Assembly: GCF_048771995.1 (NCBI RefSeq) | Contig: NC_133044.1 | Span: 392,001-456,000, forward strand | Source of the DNA: Taeniopygia guttata | Lineage: Eukaryota > Chordata > Aves > Passeriformes > Estrildidae | DNA length: 64,000 nt | Reading direction: 5' to 3' | In this document: piece after piece, positions 12,701 to 21,904 of the stretch | Position numbering within the stretch: position 1 is the first letter of the stretch | Layout of the letters: each line of letters opens with the position of its first letter | Notes under the pieces: model-generated | Seen by the model: the letters and a program-made list of their open reading frames with translations, nothing else | Database searches by the model: none | What the model was told of the DNA's origin: nothing | Program-made: the position numbers and the translations under genes

Positions 12701-15700
12701 TTGGAAGTGGTAACTGTGCCCTCTACTTTCTTTGGTCCCTCCAGATCCTGCTGAAGGAGTACAACTTTGACAACAGGCACAAGCCCACTTTCACAGAAGA
12801 GGATATTCTCAACATCTTCCCTGTAGTGAAGCATGTAAACCCCAAAGCCTCCGATGCTTTCCACTTCTTCCAGAGCGGGCAAGCAAAAGTGCAGCAAGGT
12901 ACAGACCCCGCGTGGCTCTGCCTCTCAGAATGACCACTGGTAATGGGAAGAGCAGGGCATGTGGGGCATGGCCAGCAGGACACCCCTGCCAGCCCCGGTT
13001 TGGTAGAGAATCCTGGTGTCCATCTGGAACACTCCTGCTGTAAAGCCACCAGCAATGAGCAAGGATGGGTCAGGGCAGTGATATCCTTCCCCCAGGACAG
13101 TGACCCGTGTCTGTGTATCCCACTGTTGGTCTCACTTCCTGTCTCCAGCAGTGTTAGAGGTTATTTTATATATATATATATACACGGATATACCTTCTTC
13201 GCAGGTTTCTTGAAGGAGGGCTGTGAGCTCATCAATGAAGCCTTAAACCTGTTCAACAATGTGTATGGTGCTATGCATGTAGAAATTTGTGCCTGCCTGA
13301 GGCTGCTAGCTCGGCTCAACTATATCATGGGAGATTACTCAGAGGTAAGCAGGGGCTCCGAGGAGATCTCCTCAGCACTCTCATTCCTTCCCCATGCTTG
13401 CTCAAGCTCACAGCGTGGTGTGACTTGCCCTGGGTTCTGTTCTGTTCTGTTCAGGCCTTAAGCAATCAGCAGAAAGCGGTGCTAATGAGCGAGAGGGTCC
13501 TGGGCATCGAACACCCCAACACCATCCAAGAATATGTGAGTATGGGGAGCTGGGGGAGCAGCAGCACCTCAGGGGTCTGGCTGCAGCCTGAGAGCCTTAG
13601 TTCATGTCTGCAGCTGGAAAAAATTGCATTTTCCTCTCTTCTGCAGCTTTCTTTCCGGAATTTTCCACTTCATCATGTTTTAAGATCCTGCAAAGTGAAA
13701 AGCTGAGTGTGTCCTGCATGCTCACTTATTTGTCCTGCTTAACTTAGGTTTCTAGTGTTTGTCTGATGCATCTTTATTTAGATATATTACTTCTCCCTGC
13801 CTTGGCCCTGGGCTTATGTCAAAAACAAAGAGGAAAGAATCTCCCCCAGAACATAGAATATGCAAGCCAGGTTGGAAATATTCTGCGAGGCGTATTAAGA
13901 GAAACTGAAATAAACCACGCAGCTTCCTCAGTGCTGTGTCCTCAGGGACACCTCAGTGGGACTATGCATCAGCCAGCAGACTGGACTTTTCAAAGTGATT
14001 GAAGTCCTTCAACCAGTGAGGAAGACTTCTTATTCATGTGCAGCTAAGGAAAGGAGTGGACAGGTGAGATTAGTTTCCTTACATTAATGCTGGATCCCTT
14101 CTCTTGTCCTAGATGCACCTGGCTCTGTACTGCTTTGCAAACAGCCAACTCTCAACAGCACTGAACCTGCTGTACCGTGCACGCTACCTCATGCTGTTGG
14201 TATTTGGGGAGGATCACCCAGAAATGGCACTCTTAGATGTAAGTAATTTGTTTAAGAGTCTTCAAGTTCCTAATCTGTGAGAAACCTCTTGGCCTTTAAG
14301 ATGCCCACATGATGGCTGTTAAACGTTTAGGCAGTGCTTTTCCTCCCTGGGTCATTACTGGTTGGTGCCATCAGATGAAGGAAAAAAGGAGTTTGACCCT
14401 TTTTAGCTGGGAGGGTCAGCCTCTGTGCTGAGCTTTGCACTGGGATACTGCAGATGGCTTTGAGCACCTGTAATCCTTAGGAAAACTCCTCTGTTTATTA
14501 TGTTCTTGTTGCACTGGCATAAACTGGAGAGTTTGTTACCTGCCTTGTGCCTGGATTGTTTGGGCCAAGCTGCCATGGGGGACGGTGGTCCCTGCTGCAG
14601 GGACTGGCCAGGGGTCGCAGCCTTTCTGGCAGTGACACACCTGTGGGGTCCCGCTGCTCACAACGCAGGAACTGCACTGCCAGTGTGTCCTTCCCAATGC
14701 CTGCCTCTCTGTACAGAACAACATTGGCCTGGTGCTCCATGGGGTCATGGAGTATGACCTGTCCCTGCGGTTCCTGGAGAACGCCTTGGCCATCAGCTCC
14801 AAGTATCACGGCTCCAAGTCTTTGAAGGTTGCACTGAGGTGAGGCAGGGTGGGGTGCTGGGCTGGGTCACTGCTGTCAGAGTGAGCACAGTCACCAAGTA
14901 CTCACATGGGAGGGTCTGGGCTTGAGAACTGGATATTCACTCTTGTCCCAGAGCCAAGGTCATGGTGCAGTATTCCAGTTTGTTATTTCAAAAGATGAGG
15001 ATCCATTGTTCTTAAGGTTGATTGGGGGATCTGCTGTGATGCTGCTTGTTAAAAAAAATCTGTCAAGCCTGGTCCCTGTGGACTCTCAGTAGAAAAATGT
15101 ATGTGGGAAGTAAAGGTTGGAGAGCCTGTAAGGAAATCAACACTGGGAGACAGGGACAGTATGTTAAATGCTCATATTTAATTGTTGCAGCCCTCAGGGA
15201 GGGATCTTTGAGAATAATTTAATGTGCTTTTGTCTTTTGCCATAAAATTCTATATTTGAATAAAACCCCCGAGTGGCTTCTGTGTGTTCCCAAGGGAGCT
15301 GGGACTGGTGACACCTGTAGGATCTGCTCCCAGTGCCCACTGCTGCAGTGCTGGGTGCCCTCTGTCTTTCAGTGCAGAACTGGTTCTGTCAGTCAGGCAT
15401 GGCCCACTCCCAGTTCTTGCTGCCACATTGCAGCCATCTGTTCTCCATCAGGCTGCAAATCAACCTGATTAAACACCAGCAAGAGCCTCCCTTGTTTTCT
15501 AGTGGCTGATGAATGTGAAGGCTCCAGAGAGTCTTCAGCTGTCCCTCAGTGGCACTGGGATGCTTGGAGAGGCCCATCTCCTCCCACACAGAAACACTGC
15601 CAAACCCAGCAATTTCTTTTTCATTCCAGAAGCATCAAGGCCAACAGTCCAAGCCAAGTCAGCTCTCCCAGCTGGTGAAAGCCCAGGGGACTCAGACCTG

Positions 15701-18700
15701 GCTCTGCCTGAGGGCTGCAGCCTTCCTCTCCAGTTAATAAATCCAGCCCCAGGGTATTCCTATGGATGTGCCTCTCCCTTCAGTTCACTGTTGTGGCCTT
15801 CAGCTTTCCTGGCTGCAGGACAAAAGATGCCCAGCTCAGTCTTTACCTCTGTAGGTCACTTCTCAGCATTCCAGCTAAAATCCAACCTAATTAGTGTAGT
15901 ATTTGAATCCTCAGCTGGGCTGAGAAGTAACTCCTAGGGTGCTCCATTCAGTCTGCTTTGACACTGGTGTTAAGACTTTCAGCCCAGACACTGATGGCAC
16001 AGTCACGCTCGCTGGAGCACAGAAATGTTTCTTCTTCAGAGAAGTGACTCAGCCCTTTTCCTCCCCTCAGCCACCACTTGGTTGCCCGAGTGTACGAGAG
16101 CAAAGCAGAGTTCCGGTCGGCTCTGCAGCATGAGAAGGAAGGCTACACCATCTACAAGAATCAGGTGATGAGTGGCCCCACTGTGCACGTGTGAGCTGTC
16201 GCTGCAGGGCCAGAACTGAGCAGTGCCACTGCAAACCAGTGCCCAGCCTGGGCCCTGGGGAGGCCTTTCCAAAAACAGCTCTGAGCGGATGCCAGGGAGT
16301 CCTTGTAGGGCCAGGGCAGAATTGCTGCCCTGTGCAGTAACTGCCCACTGCTATGCCAGGGGTCTTTGCTCAGCTTCCTGAAAATGTGTCCATGCTCTGC
16401 CCATGGCCGGACAAGCACTTGTGTTGTGGCATGGCCCCACATTCTGGCGGGGCTTGGAAAAAACTGGTCTCTTCTTCCCATGTTTTGTGCCACTAGTCTT
16501 TAAATGCCAGCTCCAAACTGGTTTGGTAGTGAGCTCTCAGCCTGGCTGCTCAGTGAAACTCCTGCCCCAGCCCAGAGCTGTCTGAGCACGTCTGCAGCTG
16601 CACGGGGTGACTCAGCTGAGCTGGCTGAGGGCACAGCCCAGTGTGGGGAATGCTGGAATACTGGTCCAGGTGGGGGGATGCTGGGCTGCTGCTCCTGGAA
16701 GAAGAGCCCAGTGCAGGGAATGCCGCTCACCCAGCAAATATGCTCCCATTTGATGAAAATGTGAAATGTTGATAAGAAGAGTCCCAGAGAAACTGTTTTA
16801 GTGGTTTTTGAATGCCAAGGCAGGTAGAATCCATTTTGCTGAGTTCCTGTAGGGATGTTGAGCTGGCAGCACCCAGGTGTGTTCCCTGAGTTGGGTGCCT
16901 GCTCTCACTTGTGATGCTGAACCTCTTTTCCCGTTTCCTTCAGCTTGGTGAACACCATGAAAAGACCAAAGAGAGCTCCGAGTACTTGAAATACCTGACG
17001 CAGCAAGCAGTCGCTCTGCAGCGCACAATGAACGAGATCTACAAGAATGGCTCCAATGCCAACATCATGCCCCTGAAGGTAGCCCGGAGCACTGGGGAGC
17101 GTGCTGTGCCAGCAGCAAGCTGTGTCCAGCTGCTCCTGAGGGACACGGACTGTCAGGAGGGGGTTGTGGTTGTCCCTTCCCAGGAGAAGCCCTTGCTAGG
17201 GCAATGGCTCAGACACTGTGTGCTCTCATCTGTGTGGAGGGGGCACGGCACTGCAGGGTGCCTGGGGAGCCAGCGGGGTACAGGGACAGCTCCTGGGGTG
17301 AGAGCCTGGCACACCTGCACACAACCCTGCCCTGCTGCTGACTCACTGCCAGGCAGCAGGTTGCTCAACCCAGAAATACTTCAGTTTCCTCATCCTCAGA
17401 AATGCTGTCATCTTTCACCAGATGCTTTGTTCTCCTTCCAGGGATGTTGTGGTTGGGGAGGCTGGGCAGGGAGCGCAGAGGGGCTGTCTTACCTTACATG
17501 GAGCAGCAATGACTGGCCCTCCTGGGCCAAACCCAGCTGCTCCTGCCTGCCTCCACAACTGGCAGAGTACCCAGCCTGAGCCATGGGCACTCTCCCTGCC
17601 AGCAGATTGGGAAAGAAGGTTCCAGCTGCTGGGAGGACAGAGTGGGACAGTGCTCTGTGCGTGGGTGTTCTCCCTGTGGACAACTGGCAACAGACCTGAG
17701 GAGTTCATGGCAATGAAGGGAGAACAAGGACCTTGAATCAAATAAATGTCCAGGGAATTGTGGCCAGTGAAGAGGCTCAAACACATAAAAACAGCACTAA
17801 AGGGTTTACCCTTGTTAAAATACTTAAAGGAGGGTGGAAAACCCAACACATTTTGGAACTGGCACCATGATGTATTTAACTGAAGTCCTGCAGGGTTCAG
17901 CAGGAGCTCCCTGCAGGAACTGGTGGGAAGCTCTAGATGGTGCTTTCCAGCTTAGGATATACAGAGGTAGATAATGTAAATGATGCCATTTTCTCAACCA
18001 TTGGCAAAGGGATGTGCTTAGCACTTCAGAGTCCTCTCTAGGTTGCTAAAACTTCTTTTCCCTTGTGATGTAGTTCACAGCTCCCAGTATGGCCAGTGTC
18101 CTGGAGCAGCTGAACATTATCAATGGAATTCTCTTCATTCCACTAAGGTACAGTGATTCTTCTGGGTTATGCCTTTAGAAACCAAGTCTGTATTGTCTTA
18201 GTTCACAAGAGAGCAGAAACCAGCTCCCCAGGATTTGTTTGTTTTAGCCAAGATCCCAATTCAGGCCTTGATTAGCATCATCAAGACGTGCAAGCAGCAG
18301 GACTATTAGATTTTTTAAAATTATTAATAGCTTTTATACTTCTAGTTGAAAATTGAGCCAAGACTGTTGTTCTAAGGCTGCAAATAATCACTGGTGGTAA
18401 AAATGCAGCATCAGCAGCTGGAGGCTGCCTGGCCACCAGAGAGATGAACTCCTTGCTCTGCCCAGCCCCACTGAGGGAGCAGATTCCAGTGCCTCTTCAA
18501 ACCCAGCCTGGGTCCTGGCTGTGCTCAGGCATGGCTGAGCTGTGGGGGAGGGAGGTGCAAGCAGTGTTCCCCCATTGAACATGACCTGGTCCTGGTGCTT
18601 CACCATTCCCACAGCCAGTCTAATGTCTGCTCCCCTTCCTGCTTTCCCCTTCAGCCAAAAAGACTTGGAGAACCTTAAAGCTGAGGTGCAGCGACGCCAG

Positions 18701-18823
18701 CAGCTCCAGGAAAGCATGAAAAGTGGGGAACAGCTGGAAGCAGAGGACAAAGCTGTGGAGGAGAAAGAGGCTGAGCCGAGCATGCCTTCTGCTGCCATCC
18801 CCTTAACACAGAGCTCTGCTTAA
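628..18823 (+). CDS. CLUH: CLUH, clustered mitochondria protein homolog (5'-partial; 24 coding exons)
   Basis: CLUH is a cytosolic RNA-binding protein that binds mRNAs of nuclear-encoded mitochondrial proteins and keeps mitochondria distributed and metabolically competent (family knowledge). Twenty-four exons from 628 to 18823 join in one frame: 3,726 coding bases, 1,241 residues plus stop. Human CLUH is about 1,300 residues, so roughly the first 65-70 are missing to the left. In window numbering, the CLU_N-like region is about residues 1-80, the Clu domain about 270-510 (mostly one 695-base exon), an acidic variable linker about 565-615, the eIF3-p135-like central part about 630-800, and tetratricopeptide repeats about 900-1110. 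The last 50 residues are charged and glutamate-rich. Long blocks match the human protein as I remember it, for example [20 protein letters not shown] and [20 protein letters not shown]. Every junction is GT-AG except one GC-AG intron. No frameshift or internal stop is seen. Confidence 0.97.
961..1104 (+). CDS. CLUH: CLUH coding exon (window exon 2)
   Basis: Encodes [20 protein letters not shown] and continues to GDLG. Acceptor TCATCAG, donor GTATGG. 144 bases, entering and leaving in phase 1. Confidence 0.95.
1316..1443 (+). CDS. CLUH: CLUH coding exon (window exon 3)
   Basis: Encodes the basic SGKRKK stretch and [18 protein letters not shown], ending NRDWK in phase 0. Acceptor GTTCTAG, donor GTAGAG. 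Confidence 0.95.
2077..2231 (+). CDS. CLUH: CLUH coding exon (window exon 4)
   Basis: Encodes [20 protein letters not shown] through STRGFYLN, splitting the following Gln codon (CA|G). Acceptor CTGTAG, donor GTGAGT. Confidence 0.96.
3021..3063 (+). repeat. T-rich low-complexity tract at a CLUH acceptor
   Basis: Runs of eight or more T broken by GG and G, ending directly at the acceptor of window exon 5. It serves as an unusually long polypyrimidine tract. Confidence 0.85.
3069..3194 (+). CDS. CLUH: CLUH coding exon (window exon 5)
   Basis: Encodes [20 protein letters not shown] to LQKK plus two bases of Arg. The acceptor follows a very T-rich tract broken by GG pairs (3021-3063). Donor GTAGCA. 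Confidence 0.96.
4057..4204 (+). CDS. CLUH: CLUH coding exon (window exon 6)
   Basis: Encodes [20 protein letters not shown] to EEHIPGQ, leading into the Clu domain. Acceptor AACCAG, donor GTACTG, leaving in phase 0. Confidence 0.96.
4933..5025 (+). CDS. CLUH: CLUH coding exon (window exon 7), start of Clu domain
   Basis: Thirty-one codons, [20 protein letters not shown] to RERAIFK. Acceptor TTTCAG, donor GTAACT, phase 0 at both ends. Confidence 0.96.
5253..5947 (+). CDS. CLUH: CLUH coding exon (window exon 8), main Clu domain exon
   Basis: The longest exon, 695 bases, holding most of the Clu domain: [60 protein letters not shown] and [20 protein letters not shown]. It ends in VEH plus two bases of Arg. 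The residues are almost identical to human as I recall it. Acceptor CCTCCAG, donor GTGAGC. Confidence 0.97.
6493..6710 (+). CDS. CLUH: CLUH coding exon (window exon 9), acidic variable linker
   Basis: Starts with conserved [20 protein letters not shown], then runs through a Glu/Asp/Ser/Ala-rich linker that differs strongly from human, and ends in conserved [14 protein letters not shown]. Acceptor GCTGCAG, donor GTATTG, leaving in phase 1. Confidence 0.95.
7250..7354 (+). CDS. CLUH: CLUH coding exon (window exon 10)
   Basis: Encodes [20 protein letters not shown] to FNPDIFSP. Acceptor GCACCAG, donor GTACGT, leaving in phase 1. Confidence 0.96.
8158..8258 (+). CDS. CLUH: CLUH coding exon (window exon 11)
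   Basis: Encodes [20 protein letters not shown] to SCQIPGL. Acceptor CTCCCAG, donor GTAAGG, leaving in phase 0. Confidence 0.95.
9638..9790 (+). CDS. CLUH: CLUH coding exon (window exon 12)
   Basis: Fifty-one codons: [31 protein letters not shown], then a more divergent stretch before QLDHIF. Acceptor CCTGCAG, donor GTAAGC. Confidence 0.95.
10389..10451 (+). CDS. CLUH: CLUH coding exon (window exon 13)
   Basis: A 21-codon exon: [20 protein letters not shown] and Gln. Acceptor GGGTAG, donor GTATGA, phase 0 at both ends. Confidence 0.94.
11140..11384 (+). CDS. CLUH: CLUH coding exon (window exon 14)
   Basis: Encodes [20 protein letters not shown], a lysine/arginine-rich patch ([10 protein letters not shown]) and [20 protein letters not shown]. 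It ends splitting a Cys codon (TG|T). Acceptor ACTGTAG, donor GTAAGT. Confidence 0.96.
12163..12247 (+). CDS. CLUH: CLUH coding exon (window exon 15)
   Basis: Encodes [20 protein letters not shown] to KTGVQ. Acceptor TTCTGCAG, donor GTAAGA, leaving in phase 0. Confidence 0.95.
12745..12898 (+). CDS. CLUH: CLUH coding exon (window exon 16)
   Basis: Encodes [20 protein letters not shown] through [20 protein letters not shown], leading into the TPR region. Acceptor CCTCCAG, donor GTACAG. Confidence 0.96.
13167..13182 (+). repeat. (TA)8 microsatellite
   Basis: Eight TA units ending 22 bases upstream of CLUH window exon 17, in the place where the branch point and polypyrimidine tract are expected. 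Confidence 0.9.
13205..13344 (+). CDS. CLUH: CLUH coding exon (window exon 17), TPR region
   Basis: Encodes [20 protein letters not shown] and [19 protein letters not shown], a helical TPR pair. A (TA)8 run ends 22 bases before the exon. Acceptor TTCGCAG, donor GTAAGC. Confidence 0.96.
13455..13535 (+). CDS. CLUH: CLUH coding exon (window exon 18), TPR region
   Basis: Twenty-seven codons: [20 protein letters not shown] to TIQEY. It follows a repeated TTCTG pyrimidine tract and acceptor TTCAG. Donor GTGAGT. Confidence 0.96.
14113..14238 (+). CDS. CLUH: CLUH coding exon (window exon 19), TPR region
   Basis: Forty-two codons: [42 protein letters not shown]. Acceptor GTCCTAG, donor GTAAGT. Confidence 0.96.
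14717..14838 (+). CDS. CLUH: CLUH coding exon (window exon 20), TPR region
   Basis: Encodes [20 protein letters not shown] to KSLKVAL plus two bases of a split Ser codon. Acceptor GTACAG, donor GTGAGG. Confidence 0.96.
16071..16164 (+). CDS. CLUH: CLUH coding exon (window exon 21), TPR region
   Basis: Encodes [20 protein letters not shown] and [11 protein letters not shown]. Acceptor CCCTCAG, donor GTGATG, leaving in phase 0. Confidence 0.96.
16944..17078 (+). CDS. CLUH: CLUH coding exon (window exon 22)
   Basis: Forty-five codons: [40 protein letters not shown] to MPLK. Acceptor CCTTCAG, donor GTAGCC. Confidence 0.96.
18074..18147 (+). CDS. CLUH: CLUH coding exon (window exon 23)
   Basis: Encodes [20 protein letters not shown] to FIPL plus two bases of Ser. 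Acceptor GATGTAG, donor GTACAG. Confidence 0.96.
18655..18823 (+). CDS. CLUH: CLUH terminal coding exon (window exon 24)
   Basis: Encodes [20 protein letters not shown] followed by a Glu/Ala-rich tail ending TQSSA and TAA at 18821-18823. The tail is poorly conserved with human, as expected for the CLUH C-terminus. Confidence 0.95.
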
Positions 18824-19484
18824 CATGTACCTCGCTTAAAAAAAAAAAAGTTTAAACCACCCTTTTCTGAATCTGGCCCAGGGCCTTAGCTGCCCTCGGA
18901 GCAGCTCCTCCTTTTTGACAATGTTATTGCACTGGTACAATTAATACACAATGCAAAGAACTAATCTGAGCAATGTAATCTGTCTGCCCAAGCTTGTGTC
19001 TGCCACGCGAGGGGAAGTGGCCGGAGGCAGCACAGACCCGTCCTGGCGCGCGGGGCCCTCCTGCCGTGTGTGTGTCCGTGTCGTGTGTGTGCGCAGCAGT
19101 TATTTCTACTTTGTACATATGAATTCCAAATGAACTGTCTGGAGGAATGTAACATTTCTCAGGTCATTTTTATGTTGACTAAGGACACTGCTTTGCTAAA
19201 CCAGTAAAGAACCAGCCCCATCTCTGCTCCACGTTCTTGTAAAACGTGGATTCCAAGCCAAAAGATTGATTTCCCCCCAGTCACTATTCAAGCTTGGGCT
19301 GAGAACAGCCTTATTTGTCACTGAGATGACTGAAGCCTGTGACACGTGGAAGTGGGGGATGTACAGCATTTTCTACATCAGGATATAGCCATGGGATCCC
19401 TTTAAACATTTTTTTCTATGTTTGGTTGGCAGTTTGGCAATTCAGTGGGGTTTTGTAACATTCACATTCTAATTTTCAAGGTAA

Positions 19485-19534
19485 AGAGATAGATATATAT
19501 ATATATAGATATATATATATAGATATATTATATT
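19485..19534 (+). repeat. ATAG/TA microsatellite in CLUH 3' UTR
   Basis: About 50 bases of TA dinucleotides interrupted by AGATA units. Confidence 0.9.
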
Positions 19535-20429
19535 CACTGTTCCACCTCTGCCTCTGCTTGCAGTTGAATAACTTGGGATATTGTATCCAAAGAGTGAGGG
19601 TTTGATCTTTAAAAAAGCGCACAAACTTCCATTGCAGTGGAAACCCCAGTGCCTCAGTGAGGTGGGAATGCAGCAAATGAAGGCTGAGCTAAGGGGAGTG
19701 AGGAGGGAAGCACAGCCCTATTTAAGAGTAGGGGAGAGGGGAAGAAAATTCAGAAATAGAGGCCTGGTGTCATTTGCAACAGGAGCTGTTGACACAGAGC
19801 TGAGGGCCCTGAACCTGATGGAATCACAACCAGAAAGTACCAGGTTTTGGGGAAGGGGTTTAAATAAAAGCTGAAGTTCCCCCAGTACTGAAACCTCTGG
19901 CAAAGACCTTTGTCTCTGGCATTTTTGCACACTGGTTTTGGGACTGGTGCTGGGAGCTGCCATTGCTGGCAATGGACGGTACTGAATGGCAAGTGCCACT
20001 AAAGAAATCCCCCTCTCCCCTCCCACACACAGCCTGTGGGGTTGTCACTGTCCTCAAGCAGGTAAGATGTGGCTGCTGCAGGCCCTGGGATGCCGACAGA
20101 GCTGAATGTCCCAAGCAGATCAAGCTGTGGAAGAAGGGTGGGCTGGCCGCAGCCCCGGCTCCCAGCCTCTCCCTCCCTTGCGTTGTCTGTCCTGGATCGT
20201 GCCCCGTGCTAATCCGCGCTGCTTCTTTTACTGACCCTTGGAGCCAAGTGCTGTCCCTGTGCTCTGTACCCTCGGTTTCCTGTCTGACCCTACAGGTATT
20301 TGTAACTCGGGGCTGGGCGGGGGGGAAGGAGGGAGCAGCCTCTGAGGTGTTGGAGGCAACAAAGCAGAGTCTTCACTGCAAATGAACTTGCTCCTGTTAG
20401 AAAAATTCTAAATTTCCTGGAAAGCAATC

Positions 20430-20435
20430 AATAAA
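20430..20435 (+). terminator. CLUH: Candidate CLUH poly(A) signal AATAAA
   Basis: AATAAA, with GTCTACAGTGCATC and a T-rich stretch within 40 bases downstream. An earlier candidate at 19863-19868 could be a proximal site. Confidence 0.5.
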
Positions 20436-20459
20436 TGTCTACAGTGCATCTTTCCTACA

Positions 20460-21900
20460 AGATTTTTCTTTTACTAGTGTCTTACAGTCCATTAAAAGCT
20501 TTTTAAACTCTTGCAGGTATTTTTTTGGTTTCTTTACTGTTCGGTGCAAAGTGTTGGTACCAGCACTGGAGCCACCTCTCCTGTTCCTTTGAGCGGGAGC
20601 AGGGGGAGAGAACAGCACCAGCTGACCCACAGGCTTTAAAAGCTGTAAATCAGTACCAGAGTCACAAACCCAGCCCAGAGGGGGTAGGACCCACAATCTC
20701 TGCTGTCTGAATCCATCTGTGCTCAGGGAGAGGAGTCACTTTGCCCTGTCATCCCAGGGGAGATGTGGGAGCAGGGACACAGCTTTGTGGATGTTGTACC
20801 CATGTGAAATGAAGCTGAAGGAGACAAGTCCTAGCTACTGAGGCTCCACAGCTGAGCAGCTCCAAAGGCAATGCAGGCTGGTAAATAACTGCCAGCATCT
20901 GTCTGTACCTCACTAGCTCTTTTGGGTTCTGGGGGTTCTCATTACTCTGCATGAGCAACAGCTCACCCAGCTAAGGGGGAAAATTAAATTTAACTGCCCA
21001 TACTGTTCTTCTCAACTCACACCCGAACCTGCCTTGTGCCCCCTGTGAAACGTACTGCTTGTGGACATACAAAGCTTTCCTTTCAACCCTTACTCCAAAA
21101 ACCACTTCTGTGCCACCCTGTCACCCCATCCGGGACAGCCCATGCACACACTGGCTCTGGCAGAGCCCAGACTCAGATTTTTTCCCAAATGCAAGTGGGT
21201 CTCATCCAAATGTCCATCCTGTGTCTGTTCCCACTGCAAAGTACCACCCTACCAGCTGCTTCCACAGACCTCAGCTGGTGGGAGTGCCCTTTCATTCTCT
21301 CCCCATATCAAGCCATGAGCACATCCATGCTCTTCCATTATGAAGATGTGCCCATTTCAGTTCCAGCCACTGACACATCTCTAAACAGTACTTGAGGCAA
21401 TTAGGGCCAAATCACAGGGAATTAAACCAAAGCACACATAGGCACAAGACTCCACCAGCAGAACAGATGTTGCCAGAACCACGCAGTGCCTTCAGCTTTC
21501 GAGGCAGCCAGCTCCCCTGTGCCGCCCCAGAGCCGAGAGTGATCGCGCTCAGCCACCACCCTCAGCTCCAACACCCAGTGAGGAGCAGTGAACGAACGGC
21601 AGCTCCTGTCTGCAGAGCAGAGAGAGGGTCATGATAAGGGAAAATCCCACCAAACCCAACCCGTTCAGGGCTGGCTTGTGCCAGGCGCAGGGACAAGGCT
21701 CTCCTCCCCACCTTGGGTCCAGCTTAGCCCTCCAGAACATTTCCTGCAGCACCTCATTGCATCGGATCAAACAACGAAACCTCTCGCTACTCCAGCTGCC
21801 ATGAACCAGCTCAAACCTGCAGCCTCAGGTGAGCACAAGTTAAATTTAAATCAGAGCAAGGGCAAAGCAGGTGGGAGCAAAATCTGAGGGTGAAACACCA
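20460..21900. other. Intergenic gap between convergent CLUH and PAFAH1B1
   Basis: No coding sequence is recognised. The short open frames here have no family resemblance. The exact limits depend on the poly(A) sites used by the two converging genes. Confidence 0.5.
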
Positions 21901-21904
21901 ATAG

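Larger units (their letters stand above)
800..18654 (+). other. CLUH: CLUH introns, content summary
   Basis: Twenty-three introns, about 119 to 1,379 bases long. The longest are 8259-9637, 14839-16070, 17079-18073, 2232-3068 and 3195-4056. They hold no second gene that I can support. Visible simple features are the T-rich tract 3021-3063, a direct repeat of GTGTTTATAAATTCC near 4438-4468, a duplicated TCAACACTACATA at about 10800-10842, a duplicated TTCTGTATTGA near 12281-12316, and the TA run 13167-13182. Antisense open frames such as 7795-8454 are treated as chance. Confidence 0.7.
18824..20450 (+). other. CLUH: CLUH 3' untranslated region (approximate end)
   Basis: This follows the TAA at 18821-18823. 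It contains an A12 run at 18838-18849, a GT-rich stretch near 19067-19094 and a (GA)TA-rich microsatellite at 19485-19534. Possible poly(A) signals are AATAAA at 19863-19868 and 20430-20435. The second is followed by a T-rich region and is the better distal end. Transcript data would be needed to fix the end. Confidence 0.6.
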
